This document shows positions 1 through 5,471 of a DNA stretch of 7,140 nt, in pieces. Positions within the stretch are counted from its first letter, which is position 1; every line of letters begins with the position of its first letter. The notes below the pieces were generated by a model. That model was not told where the DNA came from, did no database searches, and saw nothing but the letters and a program-made list of their open reading frames with translations. Location: positions 1 to 7,140 of the forward strand of contig JAUVHF010000078.1 of the NCBI GenBank assembly GCA_030593425.1. Reading direction: 5' to 3'. The translations under genes and the position numbers were made by a program. Source of the DNA: Anaerolineales bacterium (GTDB lineage Bacteria > Chloroflexota > Anaerolineae > UBA7937).

Positions 1-1
1 G

Positions 2-823
2 TGGGATGCCAGCACAGCCATCTACGAGGAGGCGATCAAACGAGCCCCGGATCAGGATTGGTACTACATCTTCCTGGCTCGCTCCATCCTGGAGAAGGCG
101 AAAGCCGCTCCGGAGGCTACCGCGCAACCGTTCTTCGAACCCCACACCACTGAAGACCTTTTAAGGCTGACCCCAGAACAGGTTGCCGGGTTGAACAGAG
201 GGAGCCTCTTCATGAGCGCCCAGGTGGTCCTGGAGAAAGCGAGGGCTATTAACCCCCTAAATACCGATCATGTAGCCAACTTGGGACGAATCTCCAACGT
301 CTGGGGTGGATTGACGAAAGACCCAGAAGAGCGGAAGGAAAGGCTGCAGGAGGCCCTAGACTATTACCAGGAGGCCACAACTTTGAGCCCCCATAACGCC
401 CAACTCCTGAACGAGTGGGGCCAGACCTACCAGGGCCTTGAGGAGCACGAGAAGGCCATCGCCAAATTCCAGGGATCTTTGGCTCTAGACCCCCAGTATG
501 GCGAGACTTACCTACTCCTGATCGATACCTACGCCGTTCAGGCCCACCAAGAGACCATGCTCACCGCCTCCGAAGAGGTAAGGGAGCATATCAATTTAGG
601 CTACTCTCATATTCAAAAAGGAGATCTGGAGGGGGCTATTCAAGAGTTTCTGGCGGCCGCGGAGTCGAATGACGATTTCGGAACTCGTAGCCGGTTGGCT
701 CTGCTCTTTTACCAGACGGGGCGTTTGGACGAGGCCCTGGCCCAGGCTCAGTTGGCTAGGGACCTGGCCAGCCCCACCGAGAGACCCTTCTGGGACGTTC
801 TCATCGCCTATTGGGAGAGTTAG
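2..823 (+). CDS. TPR-repeat protein, probable C-terminal part of an O-antigen ligase/polymerase-type protein (5' end outside window)
   Basis: The frame is open from the first bases to the TAG at 821-823, giving 273 visible residues; the true start lies upstream. The visible part is soluble and helical with tetratricopeptide repeats. The clearest is at visible residues about 132-165 (NEWGQTYQGLEEHEKAIAKF, then LALDP), followed by weaker units at about 194-227 (LGYSHIQKGDLEGAIQEF) and 228-261 (LALLFYQTGRLDEALAQAQ). The INPLNTDHVANLGR stretch at about 83-96 resembles, from memory, TPR tails of O-antigen ligase family (Wzy/WaaL-like) membrane proteins in Chloroflexota; that is inference, because no membrane segments are visible here. 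The downstream sugar-phosphate transferase begins at the next base, which supports a polysaccharide role. An internal TTG at 191 could be mistaken for a start, but coding sequence clearly continues upstream of it. A free-standing TPR adaptor is the main alternative. Confidence 0.85.
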   Translation, partial: WDASTAIYEEAIKRAPDQDWYYIFLARSILEKAKAAPEATAQPFFEPHTTEDLLRLTPEQVAGLNRGSLFMSAQVVLEKARAINPLNTDHVANLGRISNVWGGLTKDPEERKERLQEALDYYQEATTLSPHNAQLLNEWGQTYQGLEEHEKAIAKFQGSLALDPQYGETYLLLIDTYAVQAHQETMLTASEEVREHINLGYSHIQKGDLEGAIQEFLAAAESNDDFGTRSRLALLFYQTGRLDEALAQAQLARDLASPTERPFWDVLIAYWES

Positions 824-1834
824 ATGGGCAATCCGCTTCTCGTATTCGCTACCGCCTTGGCCCTAGCCATGGGAGTCACGCCCCTCTTCCGGCGGGTAGC
901 CGCCCGTATGGGGATGGTAGATCGGCCTGAGCCCCGCAAAGTCCACCTCACCCCCATGCCGCTCCTTGGAGGAGTGGCCCTCTACCTAGCCTTCATCGCA
1001 GCCCTTCTCCTCTTCGGTGAACGGCGTTATGTGTCGGAGCTGATCGGCATCCTGGTGGGCGCCACCTTGGTCTCCTTCCTAGGGATCTGGGATGACCGTT
1101 GGGGGATCAGGCCCCTCCTCAAGTTAGGAGGTCAAAGTCTGGCCGCCACCCTCCTCTTCCTCTCCGGGGTCCAGGTCGCTTTTCTCCATAACCCTATCCT
1201 CGATTTTGGGGTAACCCTACTTTGGGTGGTAGGCATCACCAACGCCCTCAACCTCCTGGACAACATGGATGGCCTCTCAGGAGGGATAGGAGCCGTAGCC
1301 GCAGCCTTCTTTCTCCTCCTGGCAGCCCTGAACGGCCAATATTTGGTGGGCAGCCTGGCCGCCGCCTTGTTAGGGGCCTGTCTCGGTTTCCTCTACTACA
1401 ATCTGAATCCGGCCACCATCTTCATGGGGGATGCGGGCAGCCTCTTTCTGGGCTTCGTCCTGGCGGCGGTGGGGATAAAACTCCGCTTTCCCGGCCACCC
1501 GGATACGATCACCTGGATGATCCCAGTCATCATCCTGGGCATCCCCATCTTCGACACTACGCTGGTTGTCATCTCGCGCCTCAGACGGGGGCTCAACCCC
1601 ATCACTAACCCGGGAAAGGATCACCTCTCCCACCGCTTAGTGAAGATGGGCCTCTCCCAGAGGGAAGCAGTGATGGCCTGCTACCTTTTCTGTGGCGCCT
1701 TGGGGATCATAGCCACCTTCACTATGCAAGCCGGGCTAGTGGAGGCTTATGTCCTAGGGGGAGGCGTGGCCCTAGCCGGACTCTACGGATTGATTAGGTT
1801 GGAACGGGTAGAATTGGATGAGCCGCGGAGGTAG
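824..1834 (+). CDS. WecA/TagO/MraY-family polyprenyl-phosphate N-acetylhexosamine-1-phosphate transferase
   Basis: This 336-residue integral membrane enzyme should transfer a sugar-1-phosphate (usually GlcNAc-1-P) from a UDP-sugar to undecaprenyl phosphate at the inner face of the membrane, the first step of O-antigen, teichoic acid or exopolysaccharide assembly. Family landmarks appear in order: RKVHLTPMPLLGG (residues 38-50), the metal-binding Asp pair WDD (89-91) before RPLLKLGGQ, NLLDNMDGLSGG (143-154), FMGDAGS (200-206, with the conserved Asp203) and the C-terminal DHLSHRL (266-272). Hydrophobic segments fill the rest, and the length is normal. The ATG follows the upstream TAG directly, with a GGGAG ribosome site at 813-817. 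Genuine MraY is less likely because the gene sits among polysaccharide genes rather than in a division/cell-wall cluster. The exact acceptor and sugar cannot be read from sequence. Confidence 0.93.
   Translation: MGNPLLVFATALALAMGVTPLFRRVAARMGMVDRPEPRKVHLTPMPLLGGVALYLAFIAALLLFGERRYVSELIGILVGATLVSFLGIWDDRWGIRPLLKLGGQSLAATLLFLSGVQVAFLHNPILDFGVTLLWVVGITNALNLLDNMDGLSGGIGAVAAAFFLLLAALNGQYLVGSLAAALLGACLGFLYYNLNPATIFMGDAGSLFLGFVLAAVGIKLRFPGHPDTITWMIPVIILGIPIFDTTLVVISRLRRGLNPITNPGKDHLSHRLVKMGLSQREAVMACYLFCGALGIIATFTMQAGLVEAYVLGGGVALAGLYGLIRLERVELDEPRR
1827..1832 (+). promoter_or_regulatory. Shine-Dalgarno GGAGGT embedded in the end of the transferase gene
   Basis: GGAGGT lies four bases before the ATG at 1837 and runs into the upstream TAG stop (1832-1834). 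The ribosome site for the dehydrogenase is therefore inside the transferase coding end, which fits translational coupling. It also fixes the dehydrogenase start. Confidence 0.75.
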
Positions 1835-1836
1835 TT

Positions 1837-3195
1837 ATGTTCAATCAACTGAAGGGAAAGATCGAAACGAAGGAGGCTCACATCGTAGTCATCGGACTGG
1901 GGTATGTGGGCTTACCCCTGGCGGTGGAGTTCGCCAGGAGTGGCTTTCGGGTGACGGGGTTGGATGTAGATGAGGAGCGGGTGGCTTCTCTTGGTGCGGG
2001 CAAGAGTTACATCGGCGATGTCCCCTCCGAAGATATCTCAGAGGTGGTAAAGCGAGGGAGACTCACGGCCACGGTCGACTACGATCTTCTGAAGGAGGCG
2101 GATATCATCTTCATCTGCGTCCCTACCCCCTTCACCGATGCCAAAGCACCGGATCTCTCGTACATCATCGCCGCTTCCGAGGGGATCGCCAAATACCTGA
2201 CCCCTGGACAGTTAGTGGTCCTGGAGAGCACCACCCATCCCGGCACCACTGAGGAGGAGGTATTGCCCCTGCTTGAATCCTCAGGCCTAAAGGTGGGCGA
2301 AGAGTTCTTTCTCGCCTTTTGCCCCGAGCGGGTCAACCCTGGAGACCGGGAGCACACGGTGAAGAACACCCCAAAGGTGGTAGGAGGACTCACCCCTCGA
2401 TGTGCGGAGTTGACCAGGCTTCTTCTCTCCACCATCACGCCGGAGGTGCATCTCGTCTCCTCTCCTCGGGCTGCGGAGATGACCAAACTCTTGGAGAATA
2501 TCTACCGCAGCGTCAACATCGCTCTCATCAACGAACTGGCCAAACTATGCGAACTGATGGGGATAGACATCTGGGAGGTGATCGAGGCTGCCAGCACAAA
2601 ACCGTTCGGGTTCATGCCTTTCTATCCCGGGCCTGGCGTGGGTGGACATTGCATCCCGGTAGATCCGTATTTCCTCTCCTGGAAGGCGCGGGAATACGAC
2701 TTCTACACCAAATTCATCGAGTTAGCCGCCGAGGTGAACCAGAGCATGCCCTACTTCGTCTGTAATAAGATCGGTGATGCGCTCAATAGACGAGGGAAAA
2801 CCTTACAAGGGGCTAAGATCTTGATTTTGGGAGTGGCTTTCAAGAAGGACGTGGATGACGCCCGGAATTCGCCAGCCAAGAGGGTGATCGAACTACTCCT
2901 GGCGCGTGGCGCGACGGTGAATTACAACGACCCCTACATCCCACTCTTTCCCGTGGGGCCTGATCTATTCCACCCAGGCGAGTTGACCTTGGAATCGATG
3001 CCCCTCTCGGAGGAACTCCTGAAGGAGCAAGATTGCGTGGTCATCGTGGCTGGGCATACTCTGTACGACTACGCCTGGATAGTGACCCACGCTCCCCTGA
3101 TAGTGGATGCTGTCGATGCTACGAAAGATGTGACCAGCAACCGAGATAAGATCGTGAGGATCGGGGTTCCCTCTAAAAGAAGGGAGGAGGTGTAG
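1837..3195 (+). CDS. Nucleotide-sugar dehydrogenase, WbpA-like (UDP-GlcNAc/UDP-ManNAc 6-dehydrogenase group)
   Basis: This 452-residue cytoplasmic enzyme should oxidise the C6 hydroxyl of a UDP-sugar to a carboxylate with two NAD+, supplying uronic-acid units for surface polysaccharide. The N-terminal Rossmann fold shows GLGYVG (20-25) ending in the acidic GLDVD (41-45). CVPTPF (94-99), ESTTHPGTTEEEV (130-142) and FCPERVNPGD (161-170, with Glu164) follow. The central helix carries Lys217 and Asn221 (EMTKLLEN). The catalytic Cys272 sits in GPGVGGHCIPVDP (265-277). The C-terminal UDP-binding domain contains GVAFKKDVDDARNSPA (332-347). TKPFGFMPFYPGPGVGG and STTHPGTTEE resemble WbpA/TviB-type UDP-N-acetylhexosamine dehydrogenases more than UDP-glucose dehydrogenase, but substrate cannot be settled from motifs. 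The gene sits two bases after the transferase, a natural pathway partner. All catalytic residues look intact. Confidence 0.93.
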   Translation: MFNQLKGKIETKEAHIVVIGLGYVGLPLAVEFARSGFRVTGLDVDEERVASLGAGKSYIGDVPSEDISEVVKRGRLTATVDYDLLKEADIIFICVPTPFTDAKAPDLSYIIAASEGIAKYLTPGQLVVLESTTHPGTTEEEVLPLLESSGLKVGEEFFLAFCPERVNPGDREHTVKNTPKVVGGLTPRCAELTRLLLSTITPEVHLVSSPRAAEMTKLLENIYRSVNIALINELAKLCELMGIDIWEVIEAASTKPFGFMPFYPGPGVGGHCIPVDPYFLSWKAREYDFYTKFIELAAEVNQSMPYFVCNKIGDALNRRGKTLQGAKILILGVAFKKDVDDARNSPAKRVIELLLARGATVNYNDPYIPLFPVGPDLFHPGELTLESMPLSEELLKEQDCVVIVAGHTLYDYAWIVTHAPLIVDAVDATKDVTSNRDKIVRIGVPSKRREEV

Positions 3196-3199
3196 GCTG

Positions 3200-3802
3200 G
3201 TGCGAAGAAGTAAGCTGAAGTGGCTATTAACCATATTTCTGACCTCGCTGGTCGGGCTTTCTCTATCGGTTCTCGCCTCTTGCGGGAGGGCAAAGCCTAC
3301 ACCCCAGCGGTATGATGCCCCGCCGCCCATGACCATCGACACAGAGAAGACCTACTATGCTACCATCAAGACGGAGAAGGGCGATATCAGGCTTCTCCTC
3401 TTCGATGACGAGGCTCCTATGACAGTGAATAACTTCATCTTCTTGGCGCGCCAGGGTTTCTACGACGGCTGCACCTTCCATAGAGTGATCCCTGGGTTTA
3501 TGGCTCAGGCTGGCGACCCCACGGGCACGGGTAGCGGTGGCCCAGGCTATACCTTCCCCGATGAGTTCAGCCCTTACCTGAGCCACGACTCGGCCGGTAT
3601 CCTTTCCATGGCCAACGCGGGGCCCGATACCAATGGCAGCCAGTTCTTCCTCACTTACGCTCCCCAAGCCCACCTCGATGGCCGGCATTCCATATTTGGC
3701 AAAGTGGTGGATGGCATGGAGGTTCTCCTCTCCCTCACGCCTCGAGACCCCGACGCGCCCCCAGGGGATATGATCTATGCCATCGTCATCGAAGAGGAGT
3801 GA
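3200..3802 (+). CDS. Cyclophilin-type peptidyl-prolyl cis-trans isomerase, predicted lipoprotein
   Basis: This 200-residue protein starts at GTG (3200) with GGAGGAGG (about 3183-3190) nine bases before it. A positively charged N-terminus (MRRSKLK), a hydrophobic stretch (residues 8-25) and a lipobox LASC ending at Cys28 predict export and lipid anchoring, so it should act outside the cytoplasmic membrane. A proline-rich linker (33-43) leads to a complete single-domain cyclophilin: TFHRVIPGFMAQAGD (92-106, with the catalytic Arg equivalent at Arg95), GSGGPGYTFPDEF (111-123), MANAGPDTNGSQFF (137-150) and HLDGRHSIFGKVVDGMEV (158-175). The position matching the cyclosporin-contacting Trp of human CypA is His158, as is common in bacteria. 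Its place inside a polysaccharide operon suggests a helper for folding envelope or secreted proteins, which is inference. Confidence 0.95.
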   Translation: MRRSKLKWLLTIFLTSLVGLSLSVLASCGRAKPTPQRYDAPPPMTIDTEKTYYATIKTEKGDIRLLLFDDEAPMTVNNFIFLARQGFYDGCTFHRVIPGFMAQAGDPTGTGSGGPGYTFPDEFSPYLSHDSAGILSMANAGPDTNGSQFFLTYAPQAHLDGRHSIFGKVVDGMEVLLSLTPRDPDAPPGDMIYAIVIEEE

Positions 3803-3803
3803 T

Positions 3804-4367
3804 ATGGAGCGAGGCAGAGGGGGGTCGCGGGCTCGCCAGGCGGCTAAGCGCTTTTTGGCACTCCTTCTGGCCGTTCTCATCACCGTAGTGGTTGTCCTCT
3901 CTCGTGAGCGACTCGCCGCTTATGCAGGTCTGGGCTACTTTGGCATCTTCCTCATCACCCTTTTGAGCAGCGGCACCGTCGTCTTCCCTGTGCCCGGCCT
4001 AGCTACCGTCTTCGCTGCGGGGGCCGTCTTCAACCCGATTCTTGTAGGGGTTATGGCTGGTCTTGGGGATACCATAGGAGAGTTGACCGGATATCTGGCT
4101 GGGTACGCGGGCCAAGGGGTGATCGACGACCAAGCCATCTATCAGAGATTCGAGGGTTGGATGAAGAGGCATGGCACCATCACCATCATAATCCTCTCCG
4201 CCATACCTAACCCTCTCTTCGACCTAGCCGGTATCGCCGCCGGAGCCCTCCGTTTCCCTGTGGCTAGGTTTTTCCTCAGCTGTCTCCTGGGGAAAAGCAT
4301 CAAGGATACAATGGTGGCCTTGGCAGGGTATTATTCCCTCACCTTTGTGGAGAGGTTCATAAGATAG
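3804..4367 (+). CDS. VTT-domain (DedA/SNARE-associated-like) membrane protein
   Basis: This is a 187-residue polytopic membrane protein. The ATG at 3804 is preferred: GAGGAG (3794-3799) sits four bases upstream and the previous gene stops at 3802. An in-frame ATG at 3777 would overlap the isomerase and lacks this spacing. After a basic N-terminus comes a membrane helix (about 17-33). The VTT core shows GTVVFPVPGLATVFAAG (57-73, re-entrant-like), GLGDTIGELTGYLAGYAG (86-103) and SAIPNPLFDLAGIAAGALRF (132-151). The conserved Arg of classical DedA proteins before the Pro motif is Ser132 here, as in the PNPLFDLAG subgroup. DedA/VTT proteins are linked to lipid scrambling, and some (UptA/DedA) to undecaprenyl phosphate recycling. 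That would suit a polymer-export operon but is not proven here. It is the last gene of the operon, and no intrinsic terminator is visible after it. Confidence 0.9.
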   Translation: MERGRGGSRARQAAKRFLALLLAVLITVVVVLSRERLAAYAGLGYFGIFLITLLSSGTVVFPVPGLATVFAAGAVFNPILVGVMAGLGDTIGELTGYLAGYAGQGVIDDQAIYQRFEGWMKRHGTITIIILSAIPNPLFDLAGIAAGALRFPVARFFLSCLLGKSIKDTMVALAGYYSLTFVERFIR

Positions 4368-4460
4368 TACATTCAAAGAGGCTACATGGCAGAGCAAGAG
4401 CGTTGGAGTTCATGTTTGCTCTACACCCCAATGGCTGGAGAGTGTCTTGAGCGCTCGGGA

Positions 4461-4521
4461 AGCGATAGCAGCCCTGAGGCTTTTGGATCGCCGCTCTATT
4501 GCGCTGCTATCGCTCGGCGAT
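4461..4521. repeat. Two interleaved inverted repeats (12 bp and 7 bp)
   Basis: AGCGATAGCAGC (4461-4472) is perfectly complementary to GCTGCTATCGCT (4503-4514). ATCGCCG (4487-4493) is perfectly complementary to CGGCGAT (4515-4521). The order a-b-a'-b' means the two pairings cross, as in an RNA pseudoknot, or compete as alternative folds. The two 3' arms touch with no gap. Confidence 0.7.
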
Positions 4522-4532
4522 GATAAAGGGGC

Positions 4533-4563
4533 GAGGAAACCCCGCTGGCATAGGGGAGTCCTC
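4533..4563. repeat. Two-step hairpin with a 2x2 internal loop
   Basis: GAGGA (4533-4537) pairs with TCCTC (4559-4563) and CCCC (4540-4543) pairs with GGGG (4553-4556). The steps are separated by AA opposite AG, with a nine-base loop. A further GGGG at 4528-4531 could instead pair with the CCCC, so two folds are possible. No T-tract follows, so a terminator is unlikely. Confidence 0.5.
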
Positions 4564-4618
4564 TTCGCTTCAATGAGGTGCTTCCGCTATCCGAGGTCCC
4601 TAGAATCCGCTAAACCGG

Positions 4619-4648
4619 TTGACACAAACAACATATCGAGTGTATAAT
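4619..4648 (+). promoter_or_regulatory. Consensus sigma-70-type promoter for the tRNA-Cys/tRNA-Leu unit
   Basis: TTGACA (4619-4624) and TATAAT (4643-4648) both match the housekeeping consensus exactly, with an 18-base spacer. Transcription should start near 4655 and read toward the two tRNAs; there is no protein gene between. Start-site position is inferred from normal spacing. Confidence 0.75.
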
Positions 4649-4800
4649 TTTGATAGATCAATATTGTCCCATAACAGCGCCTAGATCTAGATAGATTGTT
4701 TGAGAATTCACTTCCCTCATAACCGAGCCGAGTCTTGTGCCATCTCTAGATCGATTGTGGAAATCGGCCGCTATCGTGGGTTCGGCATCCTGTCTTCGAC

Positions 4801-4832
4801 CCTGAGGTCCCTTCCCTTGGATCCTGAGGTCC
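4801..4832. repeat. Exact 10-bp direct repeat CCTGAGGTCC
   Basis: CCTGAGGTCC occurs at 4801-4810 and again at 4823-4832. The GGTCC end of either copy can pair with GGACC at 4836-4840, so only one copy can form the hairpin at a time. Confidence 0.7.
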
Positions 4833-4854
4833 TCGGGACCGAAAGGCAGGACAA

Positions 4855-4874
4855 GGGGCAGGACCGCTTGCCCC
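4855..4874 (+). repeat. Hairpin GGGGCA/TGCCCC
   Basis: GGGGCA (4855-4860) pairs with TGCCCC (4869-4874) around an eight-base loop. GGGCAGG (4856-4862) could alternatively pair with CCTGCCC at 4874-4880 or at 4893-4899. Confidence 0.5.
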
Positions 4875-4925
4875 CTGCCCAAGTCGCACCAGCCTGCCCC
4901 GGTACTTGCCAAGGCGGGGAACGGG

Positions 4926-4970
4926 CTGGCGCGTGGTAGCCTGTCCCGGCGATGACAGGCCGGGGGCCAG
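4926..4970 (+). repeat. Compound hairpin upstream of tRNA-Cys
   Basis: An inner perfect stem GCCTGTC/GACAGGC (4939-4945 with 4954-4960, loop CCGGCGAT) is enclosed by CTGGC/GCCAG (4926-4930 with 4966-4970), with an asymmetric internal loop between. There is no T-tract after it, so this looks like RNA structure rather than a terminator. Confidence 0.55.
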
Positions 4971-5039
4971 AGAAGGGCAGCATCCGAAGGAAAGGATAAT
5001 AAGAAGATAGAAAGGCTCAAACAGAGGTTCGTTTCTCAG

Positions 5040-5110
<71 letters not shown>

Positions 5111-5112
<2 letters not shown>

Positions 5113-5125
5113 CTACAGATGTAGA
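5111..5125 (+). repeat. Short hairpin overlapping the tRNA-Cys 3' end
   Basis: TCTACA and TGTAGA (5112-5117, 5120-5125) are perfectly complementary around GA; a 4-base loop would be more realistic. The repeat begins at the tRNA discriminator base, so this pairing would be exclusive to the unprocessed trailer and could affect 3' maturation. Confidence 0.4.
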
Positions 5126-5159
5126 GCCGATAGCTGGGAGACAAAATGAGGCTATCGGC
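5126..5159 (+). repeat. 9-bp hairpin in the spacer between the two tRNAs
   Basis: GCCGATAGC (5126-5134) is perfectly complementary to GCTATCGGC (5151-5159), with a 16-base loop. Only a weak ATTT follows, so at most it is a partial terminator. It more likely serves as a processing signal between the tRNAs. Confidence 0.6.
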
Positions 5160-5177
5160 CATTTGCTATCATCTCCT

Positions 5178-5261
5178 GGGGCGGTGGCGAAATGGTATAC
5201 GCTGCGGACTTAAAATCCGCTGGACTAATACTCCGTGCGGGTTCGAATCCCGCCCGCCCCA
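5178..5261 (+). tRNA. tRNA-Leu (anticodon TAA)
   Basis: A complete 84-base class II tRNA. Acceptor GGGGCGG (5178-5184) pairs with CCGCCCC (5254-5260), and the discriminator is A (5261), typical of leucine. D stem GCG/CGC (5187-5189, 5200-5202) encloses the loop AAATGGTATA. Anticodon stem GCGGA/TCCGC carries loop CTTAAAA with TAA at 5211-5213. A long variable arm (5221-5236, GGA/TCC stem) is present, and the T arm is GCGGG-TTCGAAT-CCCGC (5237-5253). It decodes UUA and probably UUG. CCA is not encoded. Confidence 0.96.
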
Positions 5262-5314
5262 TTGACCGCAATATGTAGTATCAATTCGTCTCTTGGCACT
5301 AGATATAGTATGCG

Positions 5315-5347
5315 AAGGCTCTCCCTTCGGGAGGAGCTTTCTCTTTT
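5315..5347 (+). terminator. Rho-independent terminator of the tRNA unit
   Basis: GCT-CTCCC (5318-5325) pairs with GGGAG-AGC (5329-5337, one bulged G) around a tight TTC loop. AAG upstream can extend the stem with TTT downstream, and the run TTTCTCTTTT (5338-5347) follows. The T-tract is on the plus strand only, so it ends plus-strand transcription just after tRNA-Leu. Confidence 0.8.
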
Positions 5348-5411
5348 GCGGACAAAAACCGCTGCGGATTTCCTCCGAGCATACCTCAGGGGACTTCAAA
5401 AACATGAGGTT

Positions 5412-5432
5412 CTGCGGACTTGATCTCCGCAG
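5412..5432 (+). repeat. Anticodon-arm-like hairpin (7-bp stem, 7-base loop)
   Basis: CTGCGGA (5412-5418) and TCCGCAG (5426-5432) form a perfect stem around loop CTTGATC. From TGCGGACTT to TCCGC it has the same length and nearly the same sequence as the tRNA-Leu anticodon arm at 5203-5220. The rest of a tRNA is not recognisable around it. Confidence 0.55.
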
Positions 5433-5440
5433 GGTGAGAA

Positions 5441-5471
5441 AGGAGGAAGGCAGATGTCCAAACCAAGCTGA
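5441..5471 (+). other. Strong Shine-Dalgarno with a five-codon open reading frame
   Basis: AGGAGG (5441-5446) lies seven bases before ATG (5454), an ideal arrangement. The frame reads Met-Ser-Lys-Pro-Ser and stops at TGA (5469-5471). The next three bases are an in-frame ATG opening a second tiny frame (Met-Ser-Pro-Asp-stop, 5472-5486). It could be a relic of a lost gene's start or a chance match. No downstream plus-strand gene is present for it to lead. Confidence 0.25.

Larger units (their letters stand above)
4368..4618. other. Intergenic region with several inverted repeats, no convincing gene
   Basis: This stretch follows the operon and has no supported coding sequence. A TTG-started frame of 66 codons (4447-4647) has no family resemblance, no ribosome site and runs through the inverted repeats and into the promoter. 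Visible structure: AGAGCAA (4391-4397) with TTGCTCT (4416-4422); the 8-base palindrome GAGCGCTC (4449-4456); two interleaved inverted repeats (4461-4521); and a hairpin at 4533-4563. None has a T-tract, so no clear terminator for the upstream operon is present. Confidence 0.6.
4649..5039 (+). other. Long structured leader between promoter and tRNA-Cys, candidate non-coding RNA
   Basis: About 385 transcribed bases precede the tRNA, far more than a tRNA needs. The first 140 are AT-richer and hold palindromes (TTGATAGATCAA 4650-4661, CAATATTG 4659-4666, CTAGATCTAG 4681-4690) and a 13/14 direct repeat (4686-4699 and 4745-4758). From about 4795 the sequence becomes GC-rich, with direct repeats (CCTGAGGTCC at 4801 and 4823; GGCAGGAC at 4845 and 4857) and hairpins at 4828-4840, 4855-4874 and 4926-4970. 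Short frames exist on both strands but look like translated repeats, not proteins. I looked for conserved cores of RNase P RNA, tmRNA and SRP RNA and did not find them. It may be a free-standing RNA, a leader trimmed by RNase P, or a dispersed intergenic repeat. Confidence 0.4.

Noticed and set aside
3263..3883. 206-codon minus-strand frame opposite the isomerase
   Set aside because: The plus strand encodes a complete cyclophilin with signal peptide; the minus frame has no motif.
4533..4563. RNase P RNA start (GAGGAAA...)
   Set aside because: Only GAGGAAA matches; the following conserved bases and the other conserved regions of RNase P RNA are missing.
4447..4647. TTG-started 66-codon frame on the plus strand
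   Set aside because: No ribosome site, no family resemblance, and it overlaps the inverted repeats and the consensus promoter.
5304..5309. Plus-strand TATAGT as a promoter -10 after tRNA-Leu
   Set aside because: No adequate -35 at the right distance, and a terminator follows at once.
5169..5405. Minus-strand 78-codon frame
   Set aside because: It is the complement of tRNA-Leu and its terminator.
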